Below, in pieces: positions 1 through 7,687 of a stretch of 64,000 nucleotides of DNA; positions within the stretch are counted from its first letter, which is position 1; each line of letters starts with the position of its first letter. The notes beneath the pieces were generated by a model that saw only the letters and a program-made list of their open reading frames with translations, was not told where the DNA came from and ran no database searches. The position numbers and the translations under genes are program-made. Where the stretch lies: NCBI RefSeq assembly GCF_963668085.1, contig NZ_OY764058.1, forward strand, positions 62,001 to 126,000, in the 5' to 3' direction. The stretch comes from an uncultured Ilyobacter sp. (GTDB lineage: Bacteria; Fusobacteriota; Fusobacteriia; Fusobacteriales; Fusobacteriaceae).

Positions 1-681
1 GAGCTTAAAGAAAGTATAGTTAAAATAGGACTTCTGAACATCATATATCTTCAGGAAAGAGAAAAAGGCAAATACAGACTTGTAAGTGGTTTGAGAAGAG
101 CTAGGGCAATAAGTGAAATATATAGGGACGGAGGTTCAGTAAAAGGCAAGGATAGGGTTGTTATTTTTGATAAGGAAACTCCTTATGAGCTTTTAGATTC
201 CGTATCTGTTGATGAAAATATTCAGAGAAAAAATTTGAGTATTTTAGAGCAGTCTTATAAATTTAACAGAGAGGCCGCAAAAAAAGATAAAAAAATAGAA
301 GAGATTTTAAAAGAATATCATATAAGTAAAAAGACTTTTTACAGAATTAAAAATGCGATAAGCTACCCGAAGGAAATTACTGGAATAATAGAAGACTTGG
401 GAGCAGATAAGGCTGAAATTTTAAATAAACTGATAATTATTTTGAAAGACAAGATGGATGCCGCCAAGGTGGTTGCAGACTACAAAGACCTAAGCAGAGA
501 TGAGCTTAGAAACCTTTTAAAAGAGGTCAAAAAGGTAGATAGAACCGAAAAAGTCATAATTAAATATAGTAGCAATGGTTTTAATTTTTCTGTAAAGAAA
601 AAAGTTCCTGATGAAGTTAAAAAATATTTTGAAAGACTGAAAGAATTTATAGAAAATGACGACTATACATTTTTAAAGTAA
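1..681 (+). CDS. ParB/Spo0J-like partition protein, 5' end cut off by the window
   Basis: The reading frame is open from base 1, so the gene starts outside the window; a TTG at 91 is internal and not a credible start. The visible N-terminal part (GKYRLVSGLRRARA, where ParB has a GxRR-type nucleotide-binding box) matches the ParB N-terminal domain. It is followed by a short segment with VDENIQRKNLS, like the NxxRxxLs box, and a helix-turn-helix-like segment (EEILKEYHISKKTFYRI). ParB family proteins bind parS-like sites and use CTP to spread on DNA in chromosome or plasmid segregation, or act as related regulators. The C-terminal half is lysine-rich and not typical of chromosomal ParB, so it may be a paralogue. 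No ParA is visible, but upstream sequence is missing. Confidence 0.75.
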   Translation, partial: ELKESIVKIGLLNIIYLQEREKGKYRLVSGLRRARAISEIYRDGGSVKGKDRVVIFDKETPYELLDSVSVDENIQRKNLSILEQSYKFNREAAKKDKKIEEILKEYHISKKTFYRIKNAISYPKEITGIIEDLGADKAEILNKLIIILKDKMDAAKVVADYKDLSRDELRNLLKEVKKVDRTEKVIIKYSSNGFNFSVKKKVPDEVKKYFERLKEFIENDDYTFLK

Positions 682-694
682 TAGAGGTGATCTC

Positions 695-1054
695 ATGTCC
701 GTTGTTCATTTTGTTCCGAAGGGAAATCTTAATCCTATTTTTGGTGTAAGATTATGTCCTGCCTTCCATAAGTTATTAGACATCATAGATGATAAAAGGG
801 GAGAAACCTTTATAAAAAAGGCTCTTAATATACAAAAAGAGAGAGCGATAAAATTTAAAGGGTTTACTGATAAGATGGGGAAAAGTGGGACAATAGTTGT
901 GGTTTATGATTATTTTAACGGCAATGAAAATCCAAAACTCGTCGTTCCTGAAACATCTGATGGGTATTTTGATTTTAAAATTTATGACGTGGACTATAAT
1001 AAGGAAGTAGATATAGAAAACCTTATTGAAAAAATAAAGAGGCTTAGTGTATAA
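695..1054 (+). CDS. Hypothetical protein, 119 residues, downstream of parB-like gene
   Basis: I do not recognise this family. The ATG at 695 follows an AGAGGTGA ribosome binding site and lies only 13 nt after the ParB-like stop, so the two genes are probably co-transcribed. The protein has no signal peptide or membrane segment. It looks like a compact mixed alpha/beta protein with a hydrophobic strand (SGTIVVVYDYF) near the middle and a charged C-terminal helix. A rho-independent terminator follows directly. The context suggests a partner of the ParB-like protein, but nothing in the sequence shows its function. Confidence 0.6.
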   Translation: MSVVHFVPKGNLNPIFGVRLCPAFHKLLDIIDDKRGETFIKKALNIQKERAIKFKGFTDKMGKSGTIVVVYDYFNGNENPKLVVPETSDGYFDFKIYDVDYNKEVDIENLIEKIKRLSV

Positions 1055-1057
1055 TGT

Positions 1058-1085
1058 ATACCGGTCTATAGGGACCGGTATTTTT
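1058..1085 (+). terminator. Rho-independent terminator after the ParB-like pair
   Basis: Nine-base-pair perfect stem (ATACCGGTC at 1058-1066 with GACCGGTAT at 1073-1081), six-base loop and a T run. It ends the transcript of the two genes to the left. Confidence 0.85.
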
Positions 1086-1230
1086 ATATGTTAAGATTAG
1101 ATTATAATTTAAAGAGGATGACAATTTTAAAACTAAAATTTAAGAATTTTCTTCTGCTACTAAATTAATTATAGTTTATAATCACTTAAAAATTATAAAA
1201 AATATTTTGATTTTACAGAAAGGAGGATAA

Positions 1231-1875
1231 GTGAAATATAGTGACTTTAAAGATATAGGACTTGAGGTCGTGTTAAAAGTCTTGAAAAAAATAGACGATG
1301 AAATAAGAAGATACCGGGAACTAGAAGATTACGAAGGTGTTAATACTCTAGAAAAAGAAGTACTTCCAAAATATGAAAAACTCTACGGAGCTTTTTCTAC
1401 AGATCCAGGTGAAAATATAAAGGATTATAATTTTGAAGCCATAGAAAAATATATTTATGAGATTATGAAAGAAAATGATCTTTCAGAGGACTTTATAAAT
1501 CTTGAAATCCTAAAGAGGAAAAAGTATAGGGGAAACTCTGGATCTGAAGCAGTTGAAAATCTCTACAAGTATGAGTTAGCAGAATTAGGGAAAAAAAAAT
1601 CCATTCTTTTGCAGGAGGCCAATGAAATTTTGGATAAAGAGTTAAAGCTTGAAACTGAGTTATCTGAGGCAATTCAAGAAGATGAACAGATGAAAATATT
1701 GACAAAACTTCCGGAGGTAAGAAGTTCCTACAATAAATTATCTGATAAGATAATGAAATTACACGATAAAATGGTTAAAATAAATGAAAAACTTGAAAAA
1801 AAATGGCCTATTGAAATTTTTGGAACAATTTCTAAGGGGGAACTTTTAAAAGTATATAAAGACGTTATAAAATAA
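1231..1875 (+). CDS. Hypothetical coiled-coil protein, 214 residues
   Basis: The start is GTG at 1231, behind a strong AGGAGG at 1221-1226. The protein has no signal peptide or membrane segment. It is very rich in Lys, Glu and Leu with heptad-like spacing over most of its length (for example the stretch containing EANEILDKELKLETELSEAI), so long helices or a coiled coil are likely. I do not recognise a family. The next gene, a membrane-anchored cyclophilin, starts 41 nt later, so co-transcription is possible. A cytoplasmic structural or scaffold role is only a guess. Confidence 0.6.
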   Translation: MKYSDFKDIGLEVVLKVLKKIDDEIRRYRELEDYEGVNTLEKEVLPKYEKLYGAFSTDPGENIKDYNFEAIEKYIYEIMKENDLSEDFINLEILKRKKYRGNSGSEAVENLYKYELAELGKKKSILLQEANEILDKELKLETELSEAIQEDEQMKILTKLPEVRSSYNKLSDKIMKLHDKMVKINEKLEKKWPIEIFGTISKGELLKVYKDVIK

Positions 1876-1916
1876 TTTAAAAAATTTATCATATATGATA
1901 GAATGGAGATGGTTAG

Positions 1917-2564
1917 GTGTTTAAATGGATAATAGTAGCCATGCTAATAACTGTGGCGATTTATAGTTTTAGAAATAAAGGACTTTTAGGAAAAGTCGTC
2001 AAATTCGATCAGGAGGTAGAAATAGTGGAAAACATTAACTTACAAGCTTGTATAAAAACAGATAAGGGAGATATCAACATTAAGCTCTTCCCTCAAGTAA
2101 CTCCAGTGACAGTTTTAAATTTTGTAAATTTATCTAAAAGAGGTTATTATGATGGTCTGAAATTTCATAGAGTTATCAATGATTTTATGGTACAAGGTGG
2201 AGACCCTACCGGTACTGGTTCAGGGGGTCCTGGATATAATTTTAGAGATGAATTCAAAGAGGGCGTAGTTTTTGATAAAAAGGGAATACTTGCTATGGCA
2301 AATGCAGGTCCTAACACAAATGGATCACAGTTCTTCATCACCCACGTTGAAACACCTTGGTTGAATTATAAGCATAGTATTTTCGGTGAAGTAGTCAGCG
2401 AAGAGGATCAAAAAGTTGTAGATGCTATAACTCAAGGAGATAAAATAAAAACTATAGTTATTACAGGAGATGTAGAAGAGTATATCGAGAAAAATAAGGA
2501 AACATTGAATCAACTCAATGAAACGTTAGAAAGAACTTTTCCTGATCTCCCAAAATATTATTAA
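1917..2564 (+). CDS. Membrane-anchored cyclophilin-type peptidyl-prolyl isomerase
   Basis: Cyclophilins catalyse cis-trans isomerisation of Xaa-Pro bonds. The GTG start at 1917 gives an N-terminal hydrophobic segment (about residues 2-17, FKWIIVAMLITVAIYSF) without a lipobox, so the protein is probably an anchored extracytoplasmic enzyme. The catalytic domain follows: KGDINIKLFP, the FHRVINDFMVQGGDPTGTG signature with the catalytic Arg, and a MANAGPNTNGSQFFI motif. A short charged C-terminal tail ends in DLPKYY. A second, lipid-anchored cyclophilin is encoded at 3515-4480 and shares the same C-terminal extension style (FPDLPKYY here, FPNLKKYP there), so the two look like an ancient local duplication. 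Confidence 0.9.
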   Translation: MFKWIIVAMLITVAIYSFRNKGLLGKVVKFDQEVEIVENINLQACIKTDKGDINIKLFPQVTPVTVLNFVNLSKRGYYDGLKFHRVINDFMVQGGDPTGTGSGGPGYNFRDEFKEGVVFDKKGILAMANAGPNTNGSQFFITHVETPWLNYKHSIFGEVVSEEDQKVVDAITQGDKIKTIVITGDVEEYIEKNKETLNQLNETLERTFPDLPKYY

Positions 2565-2571
2565 TAACTTG

Positions 2572-2601
2572 CCCCTTAGGAAATTTCCTAAGGGGTTTTT
2601 T
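2572..2601 (+). terminator. Rho-independent terminator of the cyclophilin gene
   Basis: About 10-11 bp perfect stem (CCCCTTAGGA / TCCTAAGGGG) followed by six Ts. Confidence 0.9.
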
Positions 2602-2610
2602 AGATATTGA

Positions 2611-2648
2611 AAAAACCCCCTAGAAACAATTAATTCAAGGGGGTTTTT
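2611..2648 (-). terminator. Bidirectional-looking terminator at the end of the GNAT gene
   Basis: AAAAACCCCC at 2611-2620 pairs with GGGGGTTTTT at 2639-2648 around an 18-nt loop. It lies about 95 nt beyond the stop of the minus-strand acetyltransferase and has T runs in both directions, so it can insulate the convergent genes. Confidence 0.7.
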
Positions 2649-2742
2649 ATTTTTTAAATTATATTATAATCAATTTAAATAAAGTTATCTTAGTAAGTTT
2701 ACAGAATTATTAAAGAAAAATTTAGTAAATAAGAAAAAAGAG

Positions 2743-3228
2743 TTATAAAACAAGTTCCCAGTATCCGAGGTCTAGCCATTTTTCAAATTTATATCCAACT
2801 TGATTAAAATGCGCTACTTTTTTGAATCCAAACTTTTCGTGAAGATTAATGCTGGCATTGTTTGGAAGTACTATGGCACTTATAATAGTATGTAAGTTTT
2901 TTTTCTTTAATTCTTTTAATAAAGAGCTAAAGAGTTTTGATCCGAGACCATTAGTTCGAACACCATTTCGAATATATACTGAAAGTTCTGCAGAATGTCT
3001 GTAGGCACTTCTAAATCTCCATTGATTGAGATATATATAACCAAGAATTTGAGAATTTTCTTCTATTACAAGCCAGGGATAGTCTTTTGAAATATCTTTG
3101 ATTTTGTTTTTCATGTGATCCACTGAGAAAGGAGTTTCGTCACCTGTAAAGGTTGTATTTTCAACGTAGTAGTTGTATATCTCTGCTATGCTCTCAGCAT
3201 CTCTATCTTCAACGTATCTTATAATCAT
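2743..3228 (-). CDS. GNAT N-acetyltransferase, phosphinothricin acetyltransferase-like
   Basis: Transfers an acetyl group from acetyl-CoA to an amine. The 161-residue protein has the full GNAT order: an N-terminal strand and helix (IRYVEDRDAESIAEIYNYYV), a beta strand ELSVYI, motif A with the CoA-binding loop RTNGLGSKL at about 92-100, and the C-terminal NNASINLHEKFGFKKV block. The YNYYVENTTFT start and LHEKFGF ending resemble the Pat/Bar/MnaT group, which acetylates amino acids such as methionine sulfone or phosphinothricin. The exact substrate is not visible. The ATG at 3228 has a good AGGGAGG ribosome binding site. It is a single gene on the opposite strand to its neighbours. Confidence 0.85.
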   Translation of the reverse strand: MIIRYVEDRDAESIAEIYNYYVENTTFTGDETPFSVDHMKNKIKDISKDYPWLVIEENSQILGYIYLNQWRFRSAYRHSAELSVYIRNGVRTNGLGSKLFSSLLKELKKKNLHTIISAIVLPNNASINLHEKFGFKKVAHFNQVGYKFEKWLDLGYWELVL

Positions 3229-3404
3229 TATAGGTCCTCCCTAAAGGGTAATTATGTTCACAAGTTATATTTGAAATCTTGTAATTTTTATGTTACACAA
3301 ATTAGAAATATAAAAAAGTAACAGAACTATTCTACCATTAAAAGAAGCAAATAAAAAGTCCTCAAGCATAAAATATGAAGTTATAAGGTATTTTAAAACT
3401 TTTA

Positions 3405-3475
3405 TTTAGACATTTTCGTCTAAAATGAGTAGATTTACTAAAAAAATTTATATTTATTATAAAATGTTGTATAAT
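3405..3475 (+). promoter_or_regulatory. Probable promoter region with inverted repeat before the lipoprotein cyclophilin
   Basis: A perfect inverted repeat TTTAGAC (3405-3411) / GTCTAAA (3418-3424) lies about 45 bp before a consensus -10 box TATAAT at 3470-3475. The -35 region is weak. The repeat could be an operator or just a stem. The rest of the intergenic stretch 3229-3514 holds nothing else I can name. Confidence 0.4.
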
Positions 3476-3514
3476 AAATTAAAATCAAGAAGTTTAAGGG
3501 AGGAAAAATACGAG

Positions 3515-4480
3515 ATGAAAAGGTTATTTACATTTGCAGCCCTTGTAATGGCAGTATTTTTGTTGAGTGGGTGCTCATATTTAAAAAAAATGGATAATGA
3601 AATGAATGCAGTGAAATATAATGATATTAGAGCCACTTTTGTAACTAGCCAGGGAGAGGTAAATTTTTATCTGTATCCCGAGGCTGCACCAATCACAGTG
3701 GTAAATTTCATAAATCTGGCTCAGAGGGGCTACTACAATGATAATAAAATCCACAGAGCAGTGGACAACTTTATCGTACAAGCTGGAGACCCCACTGAAA
3801 CTGGAAAAGGAGGACCTGGATACACTATACCAGACGAGACAGTAGGTTGGCTTGATTTTTATCAGCAGGGTATGCTGGCGATGGCCAATGCAGGTCCAGG
3901 TACAGGAGGCTCACAATACTTCTTAACCCTTTATCCGGCAGATTGGCTTAATGGAAAACATACAATTTTTGGAGAGTATGTGGCTGATAAGGATTTTGAA
4001 GTGATGAAAAAATTGGAATACGGAGATGTAATAAAAGAGATAAAGTTTGCTGGAGATATTGATTTTCTACTTTCTATATATAAAGAGGATATAGAAAAAT
4101 GGAATACTGTACTTGATGAGAAATTTCCGAATCTAAAAAAATATCCAATTAAAAATCCTGAAGAATTTGGTGGGCAGGCAGCACAGTATAGAGAAGAGCT
4201 TGAAAAAATTTATGCTGTAAAAGAGAAAGAAACCCAAGAAAAAAAAGAAAGTTTAATCCCAAGATTTCTAAGATCAGTTGAAAAGAAATTTAAGGAGAAA
4301 AAATCTGATAAAGAAGATCTATCTGGAGAAACTAATGAGATCTATCCCAACGAGGAAGGAGCGTTACAAATCTCAGGAGAGTCTTCTGATGGTATAGAGG
4401 GAGAAGTTCAGACAGATAATATAAATAATACAGAAACCGACGAGAAAAGTTTTTGGCAGAAATTAAAGTTTTGGAATTAA
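3515..4480 (+). CDS. Cyclophilin-type peptidyl-prolyl isomerase, lipoprotein
   Basis: The true start is the ATG at 3515, behind AGGGAGG, because it gives a clean lipoprotein signal: MKRLFTFAALVMAVFLLSGC with lipobox LSGC, so the mature protein begins with a lipid-modified cysteine. The catalytic cyclophilin domain follows (IRATFVTSQGEVNFYLYP, HRAVDNFIVQAGDPTETGKGG, LAMANAGPGTGGSQYFLT). The Phe usually next to His in the FHR motif is replaced (IHRAVDN), but the catalytic Arg is kept. The last about 110 residues form a very charged, Lys/Glu-rich low-complexity tail ending in FWQKLKFWN, which is unusual for this family and might bind another surface component. It is transcribed alone and ends in a terminator. 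Confidence 0.88.
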   Translation: MKRLFTFAALVMAVFLLSGCSYLKKMDNEMNAVKYNDIRATFVTSQGEVNFYLYPEAAPITVVNFINLAQRGYYNDNKIHRAVDNFIVQAGDPTETGKGGPGYTIPDETVGWLDFYQQGMLAMANAGPGTGGSQYFLTLYPADWLNGKHTIFGEYVADKDFEVMKKLEYGDVIKEIKFAGDIDFLLSIYKEDIEKWNTVLDEKFPNLKKYPIKNPEEFGGQAAQYREELEKIYAVKEKETQEKKESLIPRFLRSVEKKFKEKKSDKEDLSGETNEIYPNEEGALQISGESSDGIEGEVQTDNINNTETDEKSFWQKLKFWN

Positions 4481-4491
4481 AATTAGATATA

Positions 4492-4524
4492 AGAGGACCT
4501 GAAATTTTCAGGTCCTCTTTATTT
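4492..4524 (+). terminator. Rho-independent terminator after lipoprotein cyclophilin
   Basis: AGAGGACCTGAAA pairs with the facing TTTCAGGTCCTCT arm, followed by TTATTTT. It lies between convergent genes and can act in both directions. Confidence 0.85.
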
Positions 4525-4540
4525 TAGTCATAAAGACTTA

Positions 4541-5158
4541 TTAGTATACTTTTGAAATTTTATCGAAAGAAAATCTTTTCTCTCTTGGAAAAAGTTTTTT
4601 TTCTTCATTGAAGTATCCCATTGAAATAAGCATTACCACAACTCTATCTTCAGAGATAGAGTAAAGTTCTTTTATAGCCTCTTCGCTAAAACCTATCATA
4701 GGGTGCGTAGACACGCCTTTAGATTTTGCCACAAACATAAGTGTCATTGCAAATAGAGAGGCATTTCTCACAGCATAGGCATTTTTCTTGACATCACTGT
4801 TATAAATTTTATTTTCACACATATCCATATAAGCTTGTAGAGACTTGCTGTCTAGAGTCTTATTTTTTATTTTTTCGTCCCATATTGGATTTTCTCTTTT
4901 GTATCCATTTTTTTTGCCTACTATAGCTATAGTAACAGGAGCTTCTAAAACTTTTGGTTGATTACATGCTTTTTCATAAAGTTCTTTTCGGGCTTCTGAT
5001 GATTTAACTATAATTAGTTCCCATGGTTGGGTATTGAAGGCTGATGGAGCTAAGGTCGATAGGTCTATAATTTCCTTTATAAGATTATCGGCAAGCTCTT
5101 TGTTTTTATCAAAAAAAGTTGCAGATCTTCTTTCTTTTAATAATTTTTCAAATTCCAT
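4541..5158 (-). CDS. Nitroreductase-family NAD(P)H-dependent flavoprotein
   Basis: FMN-dependent oxidoreductase of 205 residues. The N-terminal RRSATFFD box contributes to FMN phosphate binding and is followed by the family signature around APSAFNTQPWELIIV (about residues 37-51). The C-terminal segment near ISMGYFNEEKKLFPREKRFSFD is typical of the FMN-binding end. Such enzymes reduce nitro compounds, quinones or flavins; the natural substrate cannot be read from the sequence. A strong AGGAGG lies just before the ATG at 5158. It is monocistronic and faces the cyclophilin gene. Confidence 0.9.
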   Translation of the reverse strand: MEFEKLLKERRSATFFDKNKELADNLIKEIIDLSTLAPSAFNTQPWELIIVKSSEARKELYEKACNQPKVLEAPVTIAIVGKKNGYKRENPIWDEKIKNKTLDSKSLQAYMDMCENKIYNSDVKKNAYAVRNASLFAMTLMFVAKSKGVSTHPMIGFSEEAIKELYSISEDRVVVMLISMGYFNEEKKLFPREKRFSFDKISKVY

Positions 5159-5245
5159 AGTTAATAACCTCCTAAAATTAAGTTGGATATGTGGTTTTAC
5201 TATTTAAAGATGGCTTTTCCTTTGAACTTCCATATTGAAAAACAT

Positions 5246-5270
5246 AAAAAAACTGCCCTTTAGAGGCAGT
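5246..5270 (-). terminator. Rho-independent terminator of mntP
   Basis: On the minus strand ACTGCC pairs with GGCAGT and is followed by a T run. It starts only a few bases beyond the mntP stop codon. Confidence 0.8.
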
Positions 5271-5275
5271 CATTC

Positions 5276-5836
5276 TCATGCTATGTGCTCAAACAATATT
5301 TTACATCCCATTCCTATTAAGATAAAGCCCCCTGCATATTCGGCCTTGTAGCCCAAAAGTTGTCCGGCTTTATTTCCCATGTATACTCCTGCAGAGGATA
5401 TAATAAATGTGACTATTCCGATGATAAAGATTGTAGAATAAATATTTAATCCTGGAAGAAGAGAAAATGAAAACCCTACTGCTAAGGCATCAATACTGGT
5501 AGCAATACCTAGTAAGATAATATTTGAAGAAACATCACATTTTCCTTCAGTTTCGCATTTTTGGTTTTCCCAGGCTTCTAAGAGCATTTTCCCCCCAACA
5601 AAAGCGAGAAGTCCAAAGGCTACCCAATGCTCATATTTTGAAATCATGTCATAAAATAGTCCCCCTATAAACCATCCTAAAAGAGGCATAAGAGCCTGAA
5701 AAATCCCGAAGACAAAGGCAACTCTAAAAATATGATTTATATGGTTTTTCTTCAAGGCCATTCCTTCAGTAAGAGAGACGGCAAAGGCGTCCATCGCCAG
5801 ACCTACGGAGATAAAAAAAAGAGTTGAAAAAGTCAT
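5276..5836 (-). CDS. mntP: Manganese efflux pump MntP
   Basis: Small inner-membrane exporter of Mn2+, 186 residues with about six hydrophobic helices. The two-fold repeat typical of the family is clear: GLAMDAFAVSLTEG at the N-terminus and ATSIDALAVGFSFS in the second half, each carrying the conserved Asp needed for transport. The length matches the usual about 185-190. In many bacteria mntP is controlled by a yybP-ykoY manganese riboswitch. I looked in 5837-6072 and saw no convincing example, so regulation is unknown. A terminator lies directly after the gene. Confidence 0.93.
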   Translation of the reverse strand: MTFSTLFFISVGLAMDAFAVSLTEGMALKKNHINHIFRVAFVFGIFQALMPLLGWFIGGLFYDMISKYEHWVAFGLLAFVGGKMLLEAWENQKCETEGKCDVSSNIILLGIATSIDALAVGFSFSLLPGLNIYSTIFIIGIVTFIISSAGVYMGNKAGQLLGYKAEYAGGFILIGMGCKILFEHIA

Positions 5837-6072
5837 ATAATCCCCCTATGGATAAAATAAATAAAAATTTTTTGGTTTCTAAGACAAGCTATAAAAATAT
5901 TTTACTATAAAATCTTGTCATTAACAATAAAAAATAGGATAAATAGTCATTTGGTGTATATAAAGTCTATAAGTACTTTTGATTGAATATCAACTATTTT
6001 TGGAGGAATTTCAGTTTTTTGGAAGCAAATAAAAAGAATTTTTAAGGGAAATCAATGAGGAGCTGAACGATT

Positions 6073-7170
6073 ATGAAAAAAAGAGTGTTGGTAGTGACTG
6101 GTGGGGGAGATTGTCCAGGGCTCAATGCAGTGATAAGAGCAATTGTAAAAAGAGCTTCCCAGGAGAAAGATTGGGAAGTTGTGGGTAGTATACAATCATT
6201 TAACGGAGTTTTAAAAGAGCCCGAAGAGATAGTTATCCTAGACAAGAAAGCAGTTGCAGGGATACATTTCAGGGGGGGAACAATAATAGGGACAACAAAC
6301 AAAGGCGGACCCTTTGCATGGCCTGTAAAAAAAGGGGATGGGACATGGACAACTGAGGACAGGTCAGATAAGATGATTGAAAAATTGAAAGAGTTGGGTA
6401 TAGAGGCGGTAATAAGTATAGGGGGTGACGGTTCTCAAAAGATTTCATATGAACTTTATAAAAAGGGTTTGAACATAGTAGGGGTTCCTAAAACTATAGA
6501 CAATGACCTTTTCTCTACAGACTATACATTTGGATTTCAGACCGCGGTACAGATAGCTACTGAATCGGTAGACAAGCTTGTAACAACGGCTGCGAGTCAT
6601 AACAGGGTGCTTATAATGGAAGTTATGGGAAGAGATGCAGGTTGGATAGCGCTTCATTCATCTGTAGGTGGTGGAGCAGATGTTTGTATTATCCCTGAGA
6701 TACCATATGATCCTACTAAAATTGTCAAAAGACTAAAGGAAAGGTTTGATAATGGGAAAGGATTTGCTCTCATAGTTGTAGCAGAGGGAGCTAAAAGAGT
6801 TGGTGGAGAGGTATACAGCAGGAAAAGCAGTGAAGCTGGCTATGAAAACCCTATGCTAGGTGGTGTAGCCTATAAGCTGGCAGATGAACTGAAAAAAGCA
6901 GGGTGTCAGGAAGATATAAGAGTCACTGTGTTAGGACATCTTCAGAGAGGTGGGACACCGGTGGCCTTTGACAGGGTTCTTGCAACAGAGTTTGGCGTAA
7001 AGGCATTTGAACTGGTTTTAAATAAAGAGTATGGTAAGATGGTGTCGGTAAAAAACTCTACAATAACATCTGTACCTATTGAGGAGGCTATATCAAATTA
7101 TAAATTTGTAGGAAAAAATTCCTATTTAGTGCATACTGGTAGGTCGGTAGGAATATGTTTTGGAGATTGA
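6073..7170 (+). CDS. pfkA: 6-phosphofructokinase, mixed-substrate (group III) type
   Basis: Phosphorylates fructose 6-phosphate in glycolysis. The 365 residues carry GGGDCPGLNAVIRA (10-23), GGDGS (117-121), PKTIDND (139-145, with the catalytic Asp) and MGRDAGW (185-191). The residue matching E. coli Gly104 is Gly120, which is typical of ATP users, but the residue matching Gly124 is Lys140, typical of pyrophosphate-dependent enzymes. This G/K combination marks the mixed-substrate group III of phosphofructokinases, so ATP use is likely but not certain. The gene is longer than the 320-residue E. coli PfkA. It stands alone, ending in a long terminator stem. Confidence 0.92.
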   Translation: MKKRVLVVTGGGDCPGLNAVIRAIVKRASQEKDWEVVGSIQSFNGVLKEPEEIVILDKKAVAGIHFRGGTIIGTTNKGGPFAWPVKKGDGTWTTEDRSDKMIEKLKELGIEAVISIGGDGSQKISYELYKKGLNIVGVPKTIDNDLFSTDYTFGFQTAVQIATESVDKLVTTAASHNRVLIMEVMGRDAGWIALHSSVGGGADVCIIPEIPYDPTKIVKRLKERFDNGKGFALIVVAEGAKRVGGEVYSRKSSEAGYENPMLGGVAYKLADELKKAGCQEDIRVTVLGHLQRGGTPVAFDRVLATEFGVKAFELVLNKEYGKMVSVKNSTITSVPIEEAISNYKFVGKNSYLVHTGRSVGICFGD

Positions 7171-7176
7171 TACGAA

Positions 7177-7217
7177 GAAATACACCCCTATACAACGAGC
7201 GTATAGGGGTGTATTTC
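7177..7217 (+). terminator. Bidirectional terminator between pfkA and the nqr operon
   Basis: A perfect 17-bp stem (7177-7193 with 7201-7217) and a 7-nt loop lie exactly between the two convergent stop codons. The right arm touches the stop codon of the minus-strand gene. The flanking T runs are modest, but stem strength and position support termination in both directions. Confidence 0.85.
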
Positions 7218-7670
7218 TTATTGACAGAGAACTCTTTTAAGTTTTATTGGCTCAATCCTAAAGGGTGATCCCTTTCCTTGAAGAAAATGATGTTTTTCTA
7301 GGAGGTGTAATGAAAGGTCAGTGTAGGTAATAGTTTCTTCAGAGGAAATAAGTTTTAGCTGCACCGAAATTTTTTGAAATATTCCGTCTTCAAATGGACA
7401 GGGAAGGTTTCCCCTAGCCTCTATAGTCTGTACGATCCATTTATTTTCAATTGTAACAGGTTCTCCTAGAGCATGCTCTCCCTTTAGCATAAAATCTCTC
7501 AAGAGATCCGCCACAGTTTGGAATTTCATTCCCAGTCTTATCATCTCCCCCTCATCCCTTGTTATAATTTCGCTTATGTTTAGTTTCTCATCTCCTAAAA
7601 ATCCTTCAGCTGTTATTTTTCCAGGGACCATATTTGACTGGGCCTTTATCATATACGGGGTCATTTTCAT
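7218..7670 (-). CDS. Unknown protein, last gene of the nqr operon
   Basis: I do not recognise this 150-residue protein. A GTG at 7688 overlaps the nqrF stop, but the AGGAGG at about 7680-7685 is spaced for the ATG at 7670, so I use that. There is no membrane segment or cofactor motif; a few cysteines occur (PCPFEDG and the C-terminal VLCQ). The charged, strand-rich composition suggests a soluble protein. It follows nqrF directly and shares its terminator, so it is probably made together with NqrBCDEF. It bears no visible resemblance to NqrA. It could be an assembly factor, a regulator or a substitute subunit; all of these are inference. Confidence 0.6.
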   Translation of the reverse strand: MKMTPYMIKAQSNMVPGKITAEGFLGDEKLNISEIITRDEGEMIRLGMKFQTVADLLRDFMLKGEHALGEPVTIENKWIVQTIEARGNLPCPFEDGIFQKISVQLKLISSEETITYTDLSLHLLEKHHFLQGKGSPFRIEPIKLKRVLCQ

Positions 7671-7687
7671 TCTAAAATTCCTCCTCA

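Noticed and set aside
5837..6072. A yybP-ykoY manganese riboswitch before mntP
   Set aside because: The conserved loop sequences of that riboswitch could not be found on the minus strand.
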